From Gonapodya sp. JEL0774 (taxonomy: Eukaryota > Monoblepharomycota > Monoblepharidomycetes > Monoblepharidales > Gonapodyaceae), in the NCBI GenBank assembly GCA_027604505.1, contig JADIIX010000012.1, positions 186,001 through 250,000 of the forward strand: a stretch of 64,000 nt of DNA, written 5' to 3'. The notes beneath the pieces are model-generated. The model had not been told where the DNA came from and searched no databases. It saw only the letters and a list, made by a program, of their open reading frames with translations. Positions within the stretch are counted from its first letter, which is position 1; every line of letters starts with the position of its first letter. Shown here piece after piece: positions 15,829 through 29,080 of the stretch. The translations under genes were made by a program, and so were the position numbers.

Positions 15829-18800
15829 TCAACAACGCACAGTCATGAAAAGACGGTACACATCTAACCTCGAAAGCCCGTTCAAGTTGAGAGAACTACC
15901 AGCGTCGGAGGAACTGCGGCTAGCTTCGTTCGACGTATCTGCAAGTGGAACTAAAATGCTAATGTCTCTCTTTGGTGCATCAACACATGCTTCCATTTCG
16001 TTGGGCAGTGGAGGCAGCGACCTTGTGTTTTGTCCATGCCGCGATGTTATTTGATTGTCCGTGAATTGCTTCTCTGTCAACTTCGAATATGCGTGCTCCG
16101 CTTCGGCCGCGGGAGTGTCAACATATCGCGCAAGTTCACGAGCGTCGACTGCGTGTTTTGTGTTACTAATTGGGCTATCACGAAATGAAGAACTTGTAGG
16201 GGCCGACTCTTTGTGGGTGCCTTGCGGTATTCCCATTGCAGCAGATCTCACGCTTGAACGCAAGGATTCGAAGTTTTCGGTCTCCCCAATGCCAGGTAGC
16301 GTGATCGAGAAATTCAAATCGAGTGTAGGTGCATTCAGTTGATACTTGGTTAGCAAGCCAAGACTCTGTCTCCGTGACTGGCTGTCGTGGTCACAACTTG
16401 CCCCAGCATCTGAGCTCTGACGATCTGTACTGGATGGAGAGCTTGATACTAATGACATGGCCGAGTCCAGGTCCGCGAACTTTCCATCTCGCAGTCGCCG
16501 AGTGATTTCGGGCCCTCCAACAAGAATCTTAGAAGAGCTCTGATCCAATGCATCGTCGGGCTTTCCTTCTGTCCGCTCGATCCAGGACTCAGTTGATTGA
16601 AAGTTCAGGATTGGGAGTCCCGTCTTGGAAGACTGAAAAGTAAATATCGCAGATCGAATCGCATTCAGCCATTCTGCTTTTGACTCTTTCGACCCCGCAA
16701 CAACTCTAAGTTTACTCTTGTTGCCAAAATGTGTAATTTCGAATGAATTTTGAAGATCTGAGGTCCGGAGTGTTGGACGAAGAACGAGAATGGGCAGAAA
16801 GACTTTTCTCACCTCTCGTATCATCCAAGTCTTGAACATATATTGCCTCTAGCGGAGGGGGCACAGTCCAGCTTATCATTCATCCGACCAAAACGTCTGT
16901 ACTCACCGAACGGGATTGTATCGACAAGTTTAAGCTTCGAATCTCCAAGGTTCTTAGCCACCAAAACCATGTCATTGAACAAGAAAAGCTCTCTTGGTTT
17001 GAGGTCACCTTTGGCCCACATGTGAAGGGATGGCCCGCTCTCTCGGACGAGCATGCGGCAGGGTGAAACAAGGTTGACCTTCTGAGAGAACCTCTCTTGC
17101 AACGAAAGAACCTGTCGAACCCCTTCAGCTTGACGTGTCGCCTCATTGACAATTGCCACGACGCTGCAATCGGTACAATATATCAGAATTCCAAGTGGCG
17201 TAGAAAAGACCACAATCCACCCACGTTTCGATCTTTAACAGAGCTTTCTCCAGATCCGTTGCATCTGGACTATCCACTGCTGTGTTTTTTAAGACTTCGC
17301 GGAGAAGCAATGGGTATTTACATATGCGCTGAATCGGCTTGAGCAAGAATGATTCAAGTCCCAGACTGAGTTGTAACTGCATCTGCGGGTCTGGGGTGCT
17401 CAAAGTAGCTGCAACGAACGATTTTGGCACCGACTCTAGAAACTTCGCAAGCTGTTTTTGCGTTGAAAGCTGCTTGAGCTTGACGATGGCTGTCTCAATG
17501 CTTGACCATCAAATACGGGGTTAACACCATGACATGCGACACAAACGCACCGTAAGGATGATTCGAGCAGTATATGTTGTAGATCTTCAGGTAGTCACTC
17601 TGATTACGTGCGAGTTGGCGCGTTGCCGTGGTTAGCTCGAAGCAAATTAAAGTTAGCAGCACACTGTCGTACCATTCTGAGAAAAATATCGCCAATGTCG
17701 TGTACAACAGCCGATCTCATTTGACGCTCCTCCAGCAGTCTGAGAAGCTCGCTATTGACAGGCAGAAGCTGCTCGAGGTTCGAAAAAACGTACGCCACGT
17801 CCTTTGGGCGAACGAATTTGCCCCTTCTCATAGGATTAATGAACCACTTTATGTATCAGACAGTGTGAAAGAACAGCTCTCAGAAATGAAGCAGTGTTTT
17901 CCAACACGCACCTCGATGATAATACCGAGATCTCGGATATAGTCCCTTTCCGTTCTAACGAGTTCGTGAATGACCTCTTGTCTTTTCTGCTCAACCTGGG
18001 ACAAGTTGAGTTCTTCAACCTTGTCATGGCCGCCCACACTATCAGCCCACGTCGCAAATCGAGGTGTGGCCGCGATCGGTGATGGAAGTTGTGTGACGTG
18101 TGGTCCATACGAGGATGACGAGTCAGTCAAACCCCGTTCGTCCTTCGATACTGACGATTTAGAGCCTGGCCTCTGTAGAATTATCTGAGGTGGGGGCAAA
18201 GCTTTCTTATAGCGACTGTGGCCGTCCGTATTCGCGATAGCGTTTGTCACAACTGCCGTTGTGTTCTCTTTGGCTAGGATCTCCACTGATCGCATCCGCG
18301 GCACTGGCATTGGCACCGTATTAGGAGAGCTTGATGGCGAGTGACTAGACCGGCTGATGTTGAGCCCTTCTGCGGTGATTTCGTCGTCAGTGAGGATCTG
18401 GACGTAGGAGAGAGGAATCCAACCCCATACGTCGTGCAGTTCCCCGTAAACCCAGCCGTCACCTTCGTCTGAAAACAGAGAACAGATCCCATCGGCATGG
18501 AAGGAGGAGTCGTGAAACATTGTGGAACCTTGTGATAAGGGGCAGGCCAACAGTTCTGATTGATCTGCTCACATTCAGGGCCTTGGAACACCTCAATAAT
18601 ATCTTCCTCCTCGAATTGTAATTCATCTTTTTATACAGAGGATTGTATCAACAATCAGCTCCGTTCGAATAAACTTTGATCTCCAAAACTTACCGGCATA
18701 TTTGGGAGCGTAGTCATAGATTGCTCGAGCGTACTTTTGACTTCCAGCGCAGAAGGGAGGAGACTGAATCGAAGGTGCAACACTCGAATTAACGGAGACG

Positions 18801-18859
18801 GAGCGAGAGACTACTGGGGACTTGTTATTGCGGAGGACAGGTGGTGATGTGGATGACAT
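15829..18859 (-). CDS. Rho guanine-nucleotide exchange factor (SH3-DH-PH)
   Basis: Activates Rho/Rac/Cdc42-type GTPases; expected in the cytosol at cortex or membrane. ATG at 18859 (MSSTSPPVLR). The SH3 domain is split over introns: YARAIYDYAPKYA, DELQFEEEDIIEVF, then GDGWVYGELHDVWGWIPLSY. A Ser/Pro-rich linker leads to a DH domain starting at VIHELVRTERDYIRDLGIII (about 17920-17990) and containing the conserved LKPIQRICKYPLLLREVLK (about 17290-17350), the helix diagnostic of Dbl-family GEFs. A PH domain follows (GDLKPRELFLFNDMVLVAK; FEITHFGNKSKLRVVAGS; AEWLNAIRSAI). The C-terminal roughly 230 residues are low-complexity and Ser-rich. The domain order resembles PIX/intersectin-type GEFs, but no further assignment is safe. 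The stop is at 15829. Confidence 0.85.
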
Positions 18860-18989
18860 TGTGGGGGGGTTGCGCCAACCGCGAGCATCTCCGATCAAAC
18901 CTGCGAAGACAAAAGCGGTGGGGCGGACTCTCTCTACACATGAAAATGTATTTGGAGCGTACAATACCCAATGACCGAGTTTGTTTGTG

Positions 18990-20076
18990 CTACGGATCGT
19001 GTCCACTACATACCCATTTCAAACGACCACCTTTTGGCCTCCCCTCGATGTCCGCACTCCAGTTCTGAGATTCTACTCTACTGAGGGGGAGCGCAGCAAG
19101 GGTTCCAGCAGTTTTACTGGCGACACCTACTTGAACCTCAGAAACTTTGATTAGAGAGGTGATCGATGTCCAGGTGCATTGGCAGCAATAGGCAGTGGCC
19201 CCTAGGGATGGTTTCGCAAAGTGAAGCCCCAAAAACTCCGCGGTTGGGGTTACCATGCCTACCGATCTTAATTCTTGTTCTCTCCTTGAGTTTTGCAACA
19301 TTTGGATGGAAATTTCGGAAGAACAGGTAGTCTGCATCCGCGGTCCATTCAACATCTGGTATTGCAACACACTCCAAGTCACACGCGATGCAGCGAAGGT
19401 GACTGCACGCGCTGCTATGTGCATATGTTTAATGTTATTTAAACAGAGCGTTCATTGGTCAAATTGAGGGGGGTCAACCACAGGCGACATACCGGATGGA
19501 AGAAGAGCCTCTGTAATCTTTCGTGCAACCAATATACGGTGGACAGCACCTAATAATATAAATCAAACACAATGCTGCTGTAGACTACGATGTATGTTAC
19601 TCACTTTTGTCGCTTGAAAGAATTGGATCGCGACAGCACGCCAGAACGATAGCTTAGAGTTTCGCGCGGAAGTGAAGCATTGCCAGTCGGTCCCTTCCCT
19701 CGTTCATTGTGTTGGGCAAAGCTCGTCGTACGTAACGAAGAGGTCAATCGATTGTTGTGTGAGCGTGAGGGAGGCATGTTGTGTACCGGGTCAGGATCAT
19801 CCCAGTCATCGACAGAGTGATGTTTCATGGACGCAGCTGAGTTGAAAAGAGATTGCTGACGAGATATCAAAAGTTGGGATTTATCAATGAATCTGTATGG
19901 TGGGAAAGGGATCGTCAGCGTTGGGTGATGTTTTCTGGAATCACGCCGCGGAAGGGAACACAGACAATGCAATGCACCCACTTGTGAGTTGCAACGATGG
20001 TGGATGGCATCTGAACTCTAGCAAAGACTGTTCGCTCCACATCGTCAAGTAAGTCGTCAATTTCATCGCCCGCCAT
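18990..20076 (-). CDS. CFAP418: cilia- and flagella-associated protein 418 (C8orf37-type)
   Basis: Ciliary protein; the human orthologue acts at the ciliary base and photoreceptor outer segment and is mutated in retinal dystrophy and Bardet-Biedl syndrome. Five exons join in perfect phase to 263 codons: 20076-19982, 19892-19605, 19549-19493, 19402-19263, 19201-18990. The N-terminus (MAGDEIDDLLDDVE) matches the family's short acidic start. The C-terminal domain has the family hallmarks: KCCPPYIGC, LRCIACDLECV, a W followed by DADYLFFRNFHPNVAKLK, the YCCQCTW motif and the terminal RLKWVCSGH. Conserved CxxC pairs suggest metal binding (inference). About 35 extra residues sit between the QCTW and LKWVC motifs. 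Its presence implies a flagellated stage. Confidence 0.85.
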
Positions 20077-20201
20077 CAGAGATGAGCCAAATATACAAAT
20101 AATTCACTGCGAATGTGAACCAGACCATGAACTGTGGCCACTAACCACAACGTCTTCACCTTTGGATTGCTCCTCTCAGCATTCGGGCTACGCTCCAAAA
20201 C
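20077..20201. promoter_or_regulatory. 125-bp bidirectional promoter between CFAP418 and RPC2
   Basis: The CFAP418 start (20076, minus) and RPC2 start (20202, plus) are separated by 125 bp, so both promoters must sit here or overlap the 5' exons. No clear TATA box was identified. Confidence 0.45.
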
Positions 20202-23200
20202 ATGGCGTCCTCATCAGCTCACCCTCCTGCCAAGGGCAAGGGCTCGACAATGTTTGAGTTTGATACGGTTGCCCGTGACGATCTTCTTTACGGGGGAAAG
20301 AAAGCTTCGGACCCAATAAATACAGTCGAGGTGATTGTCACTTGATCTGCTGAATCAAATTCTTGAGTTTCAAGTTGCCAACTCTCTCCCACCTGATCTT
20401 CAAATCATCCTCCACATCAGGACAAATGGAGACTCGTGCCGGCGTTTTTGAAGCTACGCGGACTCGTAAAACAACATATAGACTCCTTCAACTACTTTAT
20501 AGAGACGGATATTAAGAAGATTGTTCAGGCCAACAATGAAGTCCGCAGCGAGTACAACCCCAACTTTTATGTCAAGTGAGGGCATTGTTTCTCCGTTATC
20601 TGTGCACGATTTTGCATGAGCATTAACGAGAATGGATTACGATGTTCTTGTCGACCAACTTGTCATCAGGTTCCTCGACATTTGGGTTGAGCCGCCGGTC
20701 GTCGCTGACCACCAGACAACCACGTCCCACCCTACGACACCCCAGGAATGCCGACTCAGGGACATCACATACGCTGGAGAGATTTTTGTGAATATAAAGT
20801 ACACAAAAGGCCGAGAGGTTGCAACACAGACGCGAGTCAATATTGGGAGAATGCCAATCATGTTGCGCAGCAGTAAGTGCGTGCTCAGTGGGAAAGGGCC
20901 AGCAGAAATCGTTCAACTAGGGGAATGCCCCTTAGATCCAGGTAAGTTGTGAACCGTGAACTGCTTACAGGGTTTGAATCGGAAAGACACGTCCTCCGAA
21001 CCACAGGGGGCTACTTCATCCTCCGTGGAGTCGAGAAGGTCATTCTCATCCAGGAGCAACTCTCCAAGAACCGTATCATTGTCGAACTAGACCCCAAGAA
21101 TCAAACCGTGCTCGCCTCAGTCAACTCAGCCACTCACGAACGCCGCACCAAAACGTCTCTGGCCTACACCAAAAACGGTCGTTTGGTTGTCAAGCACAAC
21201 ATGTTTGCCAGCACCGACGTTCCCCTTGCGGTAGTCATGAAAGCCATGGGCTTTTTATCGGACAAGGAGATTGCTAGCATGATTTGCGGTGAAGACGAGT
21301 CCTATCTGGAGTTGCTTCTTCCCACGCTGGAGGAAGCTCACACGCTCGAGACGCACACTCAGCTGAGCGCTCTTGAGTGGCTGAGTGACAAGATCAAACT
21401 TCGTTCTTCCGGTTCCGGTGCGGGCGCCAAGCGCAGCAAACAGGAAGAGACGCGGGATTTGCTCGCGGCCAACGTGCTCTCCCATATTTCCGTCGAAGCT
21501 GATAACGGAGTCCCCAATTTCAAGAGAAAGGGCATGTATCTTGCACAAATGGCAAAGAGAGTAATTTCGGCTGTCAAAGACGGAGGAAATGTCGACGACA
21601 GAGATTTTCTGGGGAACAAACGATTGGAGCTGTGAGTGCCGTCAAGTTGAGACAGAAGTACAGATTGTTTGGGCAATTCAAGCGAGAAAACCTCTTCTCG
21701 TCTGGCTATTCCTTTAGGGCTGGTCAGCTCCTCAGTCTTTTGTTTGAGGATTGTTTTAAATCCTTCATCAACCACTTACAAATGGATCTTGACAAGCAGA
21801 TGCAGAAGTCTACTAGGACAGGCATTGTTGACCCATACCATTACATCAAGCAGCAAGCCAGATATATTACGGAGCCCCTGTTCCGGAGCATCAGGTTAGA
21901 AATCCGAATTCTGCACTTCGCTGCGAGAAGGAGGAATAGCCAAATTCCGATGAATTCACCCTGTGCCCCGCAGCTCTGGCAATTGGAAGATTCGTCGTTT
22001 CCGTGTCGACCGTGCAGGTATCACCCAAGTCCTAAGCAGGCTCTCCTTCATCTCGGCACTGGGGATGCTTACTCGGATCAACTCTCAGTTTGAGAAGACT
22101 AGAAAGGTGTCAGGTCCACGAGCTCTTCAGGTGGGCTGCCAGTTTCAAACAAGTTTTACCGCAATCTTTGGTAACTGCATCGCGGTGAATCCCAATTCCC
22201 TTCACCAGACGTCGCAATGGGGAATGGTGTGTCCATCTGACACACCTGAAGGGGAAGGTTGCGGTCTTATCAAGAATTTGGCGTTAATGACCCACATCAC
22301 GACAGACGCTGAGGACGAACCGGTTCGCAATCTCTGCTACTCTCTCGGTGTGGAGGACGTCAATCTCATTTCCGGCCAAGAACTCAACGATCCGTCGACT
22401 CACTCAGTTTACTTGAACGGTGAGCTGTTGGGTACGCACAGCGATTCTGTGGGCTTCGTTGCAGCGCTTAGGAAACTTCGTCGATCTGGGCGTGTTGGCA
22501 TGTTCGTTTCGGTATATGTGCATGATCAGCAACGAACGGTCAACATTTCATCTGACGGTGGGAGAGTCTGTCGACCATTAATTATTGTGCAAAAGGGGCG
22601 CCCTAGAGTTACAGATGAAGATGTGCGACAGCTCATCGAGGGAATGAAGGGATTTGACGACTTCGTCACGGACGGAAAGATCGAGTTCTTAGATGTGAAC
22701 GAGGAGGGAGACGCAAATATTGCAATGTGGGAGAGTGAAATTGTTTACCAGGGACGGACCGCCGAAGACCGTACCAATGGTGTTAACCTCCAGACCCAGA
22801 GCAATAGTGGCACCGCTAACACTCAAGCGCTTCCCGACTCTACACATCTCGAAATTGCACCATTCACCATCCTTGGAGCGGTCGCTGGATTGATCCCTTA
22901 TCCTCACCACAACCAATCTCCGCGAAACACCTACCAGTCAGCAATGGGGAAGCAGGCCATGGGTGTCATGGGATATAATCAGTTCCAAAGGATTGACACC
23001 TTGCTCTACCTGCTTTGCTATCCACATCAACCAATGGTGAAGAGCAAAACGATTGAATTGATTGGCTACGACAAGATTCCTGCCGGACAAAATGCAACCG
23101 TGTGCGTCATGAGCTACTCTGGCTACGATATTGAAGATGCATTGGTCATTAACAAGGTCGGTCTGCTATATTATTGCATTCGGCGTCATAGTGCACTCAC

Positions 23201-24470
23201 CTTGATTCTCGGTTTGCGCTAGTCTTCGCTGGACCGTGGATTTGGTCGCTGCCAGGTGAATCGAAAGTACTCAACGATGATTAAACGATATCCCAACGGC
23301 ACCTACGATCGCTTGGGAGATCCGCTCCAGGATAAGGATGGAAAAATATCTTACCGCTATGGTATCGTTGGAAATGACGGAATCGCTGAGGTGGGCGACA
23401 GAATTAGAAAGGACCAGGTTATTATCAACAAGCAGAGCCCAGAGGACTCGAGCCGTGAGTGTTGTTTCCTATCGAGGACGTATTCCCATCAACTGCTAGA
23501 AGTATGTGTCTTGCACAAAGTCGTGGAGGAAGGGGGCGCCGCGACGGCAGCTCCAAAGTACAAGCCAACCCCGCTTTCTTATAAGTATCCTGGTGATGGT
23601 GTCATAGATAAGGTTTGTGGGCGATACAGTACAACATGTTCTCTCAAAACCAACGAAGAATCTGAATCTCTCTTCAAGGTACTCCTCGCCTACAACGAAG
23701 AAGATCAACTCCTCGTCAAGGTAAACGTGCGGCAAACGCGGCGGCCCGAGCTCGGTGATAAGTTTTCCTCTCGCCACGGACAAAAGGGAGTTTGTGGTAT
23801 CATCGTAAATCAAGAAGACATGCCGTTTTCTGACCGGGGAGTGTGTCCAGACATCATCATGAACCCTCACGGGTTCCCATCGCGGATGACTGTGGGGAAG
23901 ATGATAGAGCTTCTTGCAGGGAAGGCTGGAGTCCTTATCGGAAAACTTCAATACGGGACAGCATTTGGGGGATCTAAAGTCGAAGATATGTCTCGTATTC
24001 TCATCGACCACGGCTACAGTTATTCAGGAAAAGATTTTGTGACGAGTGGTATCACTGGTGAACCTCTGGAGGCGTACATCTTTTCTGGGCCAGTTTACTA
24101 TCAGAAGTTGAAGCATATGGTCATGGATAAAATGCATGCTCGTGCAAGAGGACCCAGGGCAACACTCACGCGACAGCCGACCGAAGGTCGATCGCGAGAT
24201 GGTGGCCTTCGGGTGGGTGAGATGGAAAGGGACTGCTTGATTGGTCACGGCGCCAGCTCGTTGCTTATTGAGAGGTTGCTTCTGAGCTCTGACATTTTTG
24301 AGGTTTACGTGTGTCAAACTTGTGGATTGATCGGGTACCACGGATATTGCCCATTCTGCAAAAGAAGGAAGGGAGTGTCAAAGATTCAGATCCCTTACGC
24401 CTGCAAGCTGCTTTTCCAGGAACTATTCAGTATGAATTGTGTTCCACGACTTAGATTAACAGATGTATGA
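20202..24470 (+). CDS. DNA-directed RNA polymerase III second-largest subunit (RPC2)
   Basis: Catalytic-core subunit of Pol III (tRNA, 5S and other small RNA synthesis in the nucleus). ATG at 20202; stop TGA 24468-24470. Pol III identity comes from the N-terminal [20 protein letters not shown] and the [24 protein letters not shown] region, where a 66-bp intron (about 20942-21006) restores the expected GGYFI. Later core motifs: [32 protein letters not shown]-type sequence at 22225-22260 (here [19 protein letters not shown]), [48 protein letters not shown], and the C-terminal CQTCG...CPFC zinc site. About eight introns. Length and motif order are those of a complete, functional subunit. It lies 112 bp upstream of the co-directional P5B ATPase. 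Confidence 0.95.
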
Positions 24471-24582
24471 GTCACCAGTCTCTGTGTCTTGATATGCTGT
24501 AAATAGACACTTCTTTGGGTTACATTTTAGTCTTTTACAGGAAAGCGGTGCCCCATCTTAGACCTATGCGGGACTCATCGCC

Positions 24583-27500
24583 ATGCCTATCACCGATGAT
24601 GACATAGAACTCGAAAACGAAGGATCTCCCGTGTCTCTGCTCGCGCATTCGCCGACCGGGATCATAACGTTCTGGAGCCTTTCATTTCTATCCTGCGGAC
24701 TCCTACCACTTCTCACAGTATCAATCGGAAATCCAGAAGCGTCCTTCACATTCCACGCGGCACCCTATCCACAAGTTTTCTCGTGGATAGCTCGAAAGCA
24801 TGTGGGAACAGTTGAAACAATTACACGTTGTGATTGCCTCTCCTTAAGATCCCCTGAAGAAGATCGCGGAATCCACGAAATCTCTCACTCGGTCGATAAA
24901 TGCTTTCTATGTGAATCTGGTGCTCAATTTGCACTTCTGCCGACCTCTGATTCCGTCATCGAGCTTCCAATTATCCACGTTTTCGAGCCCCAGGTGCATT
25001 CACACTACTTCATACACAAGACCGTTCGCTTCCTCTACAACCCGGCCAAGAACACATTTCATTTGCATGCACCGTCTTTCTCTACAGGGCGGGTTGCTCT
25101 TTCCCAAATTGTGAATGCAAAGAACTCTCCCGGACTCAGTGCAAGCGTCGCGAAGAGTAGACTCTCTTTGGATGGCGCAAATGAAATTCGTATTCCTGTC
25201 TCTTCAATCTCTTTGATGTTATGGAGCAAGGTAAGCCTGGCTCAGAGATATCTTGGAGGTGCACTTGTTGATTTCAATTCAGCTCGCCCATCCATTTTAC
25301 GTGTTTCAAATACTCTCCGCGTTAGTTTGGGTTTTCGAGAATTACGCAACGTACGCGATTTTGATCCTCTTGACCAGTGGGCTGTCAATTTGTCACGAAT
25401 GCTGGCAGACCAGAATGAATGAGAGGAGACTAACGTCAATGACCGCAGATGGAAACGGTTGTCTTACACCCGTCTCAAGTGGAAAATCATTTTCCGAGGG
25501 TTGCCTTGTTCCAGTCCTTCGCGACGGAACATTAACCCATGTTCGATCAAACCAGCTGGTTGTTGGAGATATTGCAGTGCTCTCCGATGTGAAAGATCGT
25601 CTCCGCGCCCCAGGATACATTTCTGGCATCACAAAATCAGCAGATTTGATCTTGCTTTCTGGCGAATGTGTGACGGATGAATCATCTCTCACCGGCGAGA
25701 CTGTACCGATTCTCAAGCGACCACTCCAGATTGAAAGCGGGAGTACTGGTGGTGCAGTTTATGATGCAGAGACTCATAAAGGCTCAACCATTTTCGCGGG
25801 GTCCCACGTTCTGTCCATCAAATCGCCAGTCATTCTTTCAGATTTCCCGGAACTTGCTCCCAGTCAGAGGGAGTCCGTGGCGCTTGCCATGGTCTCCGCA
25901 ACTGGATTTTTGAGTGCTAAGGGCAATATGTTCCATACGATATTATTCCCCAAAGTGAGTTTCCGTACTTTCCCTCTGCAACCTTCGTATTAGTGTGATA
26001 ACAGAGCCCGTTTTGTGAACAAATTAGAGAGTGAATTGGAAATTCGCTAGTGATGCCAACAAGTTCCTGGCTATGCTAGGATCTGTCGCTTTAGTAGCAG
26101 TGGCAGTCCGTGTCACCGAAGGGTGAGTATAGATAACGTTCATGTTGGTAAATTCACAAATTCTTGAAGCTTGGTGTTACTTTTTCTGACAGATTAACAC
26201 GTGGGACTCCTCTCTTGAACACTCTTCTCGGGTCTCTTGATCTCATCACTGTTGCAGGTAAGAAGAATGGTTTTAGAGCCTGATATCTGTGATCCTCTCT
26301 ACTTGAATTCAAGTCCTTTGCACGCCAACTTAAGTTCCTCCTGCACTCCCAGTTGTGTTGACTGTAGGAGTGGGACTTGCCATTTCTCGCCTTCGCAGAA
26401 AGCGTGTGTTCTGTATAGATCCTCAGAGAGTCAATTTTGCTGGCCGTATTAATGTGGCATGCTGGGATAAAACAGGAACGCTAACGGGGTCCTCACTAAT
26501 GTTTTCAGCTGTGGATAAATGGGAGCAGGGACATTTTACTGGGCAGTCTTCCATCGACGGGTCAGAGATCACTCACCTTTCAACTTCTCCCGATTATTCC
26601 ATACCACTTTCTGTTGTACTCTCAGCGTGTCACTCCCTACAATTAGGATACGAGGGCACGGTTTCTGGTCATCCGCTTGATGTCGAGATGTTTCGTGCGA
26701 CCGGAGCCGAGATGTGTTTGCCGGGCGATACTATCACAAAATTCGATGGTGTTTCGTACCAAGTAATCGCACATATTCGAAAACGGCGAGACGCTATCTC
26801 AAACTGGAATGCCGTAGATGTTATCAGACGTTTTGACTTCTCATCGCATCTTCAAAGAGCATCGGTGGTAGTTGTGGGCTTGAATCCAGACCGGAACGTT
26901 TCTCTCGATTCCGGTCGTATTCACTCTGCAGCATTTATTCTCACCAAGGGATCACCAGCGTCAGTTTTTTCTGTTTGCAACCCCGCTTCGTTGCCATCGC
27001 GGAAAGGTTTTTTGACATGCCAGCGCCGCTATGCTTCTGAAGGGTACTACGTTCTAGCATGCGCAGCCAAACAAGTCTCATCTGGAGTACACGTTGATCG
27101 ACAGGCACTGGAACAGGATCTGACATTCTTGGGATTCGTTTTCTTAAGGAACTCGGTAAAGCCCACCTCAGCACAGACACTCACCCGTCTCCACGAGGCG
27201 GGGGTCCGTAACGTGATGCTTACAGGAGATGATGTGTGGACAGCCTTTTGGGTTGGCACCGAGACTGGAATGGTTAAAAAGGAAGCACGCAAAGTAGTTG
27301 TTGACCTACACGATGACAAAGTATTATGGAGTGATATTACAATGGACGGTGATGAAAATGATGAGGCATTACGGGATATGAAAGATCTCGCATATTACAT
27401 GAAGGATCACGATGTTGCGCTCGCAGTTCGCGGAGACGCTCTGTCAATACTTCTCACCAGCTCGGAAGAATCGTGTGTCAGCAGAAGAGGATCATCTATA

Positions 27501-29080
27501 AACAATCTTGAACATAAAGTGGATGGTAGTTTGAGATCAACTGCTCAAAGTTTTGACACGAGTGCCGATGCACAGACTTCCGACTTGTTGGCTTTCCTGG
27601 TGGCACGAACAACTGTCTGGGCCGCTGTCAAACCTTCACAGAAAACATTTATTGTGGAGAAACTTATTGAGAGTGGCAAAGTTGTCAGCATGTGTGGGGA
27701 CGGTGAGAATACCTGCTGACGGGCGCAACAACAGCCTTGTTAAAACCGTCCTGTTAGGCACCAACGATTGTGGTGCCCTCAAATCTGCACATGTAGGACT
27801 TGCTCTTTCGGATTCAGAAGCCTCGATTGTTGCCCCTTTTACTTCTGCCGAACTGTCTATAACAGACATGCTTGTGCTCCTGGAAGAGGGTCGTTGCGCG
27901 TTGGAGACAAGCTTCGCGGGATTCCGTTTCATGGTTTTCTACCCTTTAATTCAACTCACAGTGAGAGATGGCGGCTATTGACATGAGTTCTGTTCACGAA
28001 GTGTGAGTTGATTGATTGAATTTAGATGGCCGCGACACTGGCACGACTGGACTCGTATCTCTCCAACAACCAATACCTCTTTGATGATGTCAGTAATTCG
28101 ATGTTTCACAAATTGTTCTTGGCGATTACTCATCTCCAACGGCTCTCACTCGCATTTTTCAGGTTGCGGTTGTATCCGTCCTTGCATTTTTGATGTTGTT
28201 CACATTGCCCTCCACCCATATGAATCAAAAACGTCCAACCGACGACTTGTTTGCCCCCCGTGTCCTCACTAGCATCGTGGGACAGTTGATTATTTGGATC
28301 GTGTGTTTTTCCATTGGCGTGAGCATGATGTATGGGGAATCTATTGGAACTGGTGGATGGTTCTGCAGTGTCAAGGTCGCAACTGCCAACCTCGATCCGG
28401 CGACTTTCACCCCACTGAATTCAAGTTTGCCCACCAATGCTACATATCCGTGCTACGTAATTGATCCTCTATTGGACGTCAATTTGGGAAATCTCCTCAA
28501 AAGTCAGGAGAACGTGGTCATCTGGCTCTTTGGACACCTGCAGTTTATCACCGCTTCTCTTGTTGTGGTAGTTTCAAGTCGCTTTCGGAGTCCATTTTGG
28601 ACAAACGTCCCGTTCACTGCATATCTCTCAGTCATGACAGGTTTGCTGATTGGTATGCTGCTGGCTGGGGATCGCACAAGCTGGTGGGCATCGTTTCTCT
28701 CAGGCACCTTTGGTTTACGCGATGGTATTCCTTTGTCTTTTCGATGGAAGCTTGTGGTGCTATGGGTCGTTGATACCGCTGTTTCCGTTTTGTGGGAGGT
28801 TTGGGTTGTCGACACGTACGTAGGAGATGAGAAGTGGTTGAATCACGGCTCCGCATGTGTTTGTCCGCGATGGGGCTTGGCACAACCGACGCAGCCCGTA
28901 CCCACTGAACCCGCTCTGGAAGATGACGAGCTCCCGCCAACTTCATCTGTGGTGTCAGCGGACGTACTCAGCTTTATCAAGAGAGCTTCGTCGGTTGTGG
29001 GTTTGAGGAGATCACAAGTGCCCTTGGACGATGCAGAGCTTGCTCTGTTGCCACAACGACGGAATGACACCGGGTTTTAG
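24583..29080 (+). CDS. P5B-type ATPase (ATP13A2/Ypk9-like)
   Basis: Endolysosomal or vacuolar P5 ATPase; characterised P5B members export polyamines. ATG at 24583. Motifs in order: LAHPFYVFQILSALVW before M1-M2, actuator DESSLTGETVP, M4, DKTGTLTGS (about 26465-26495), TKGSPASV, LTGDD, and GDG/TNDCGALKSAHVG across an intron (about 27702-27757), then C-terminal membrane segments. M4 is interrupted by an intron. Using the acceptor ending TTAAG near 26333 gives VAVPPALPVVLTVGVGLA, i.e. the intact PPALP motif that marks P5B as opposed to the PPELP of P5A. Oddity: the dephosphorylation loop reads TGET where nearly all P-type ATPases have TGES; Thr is a conservative change. Substrate cannot be read from sequence. 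Confidence 0.9.
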
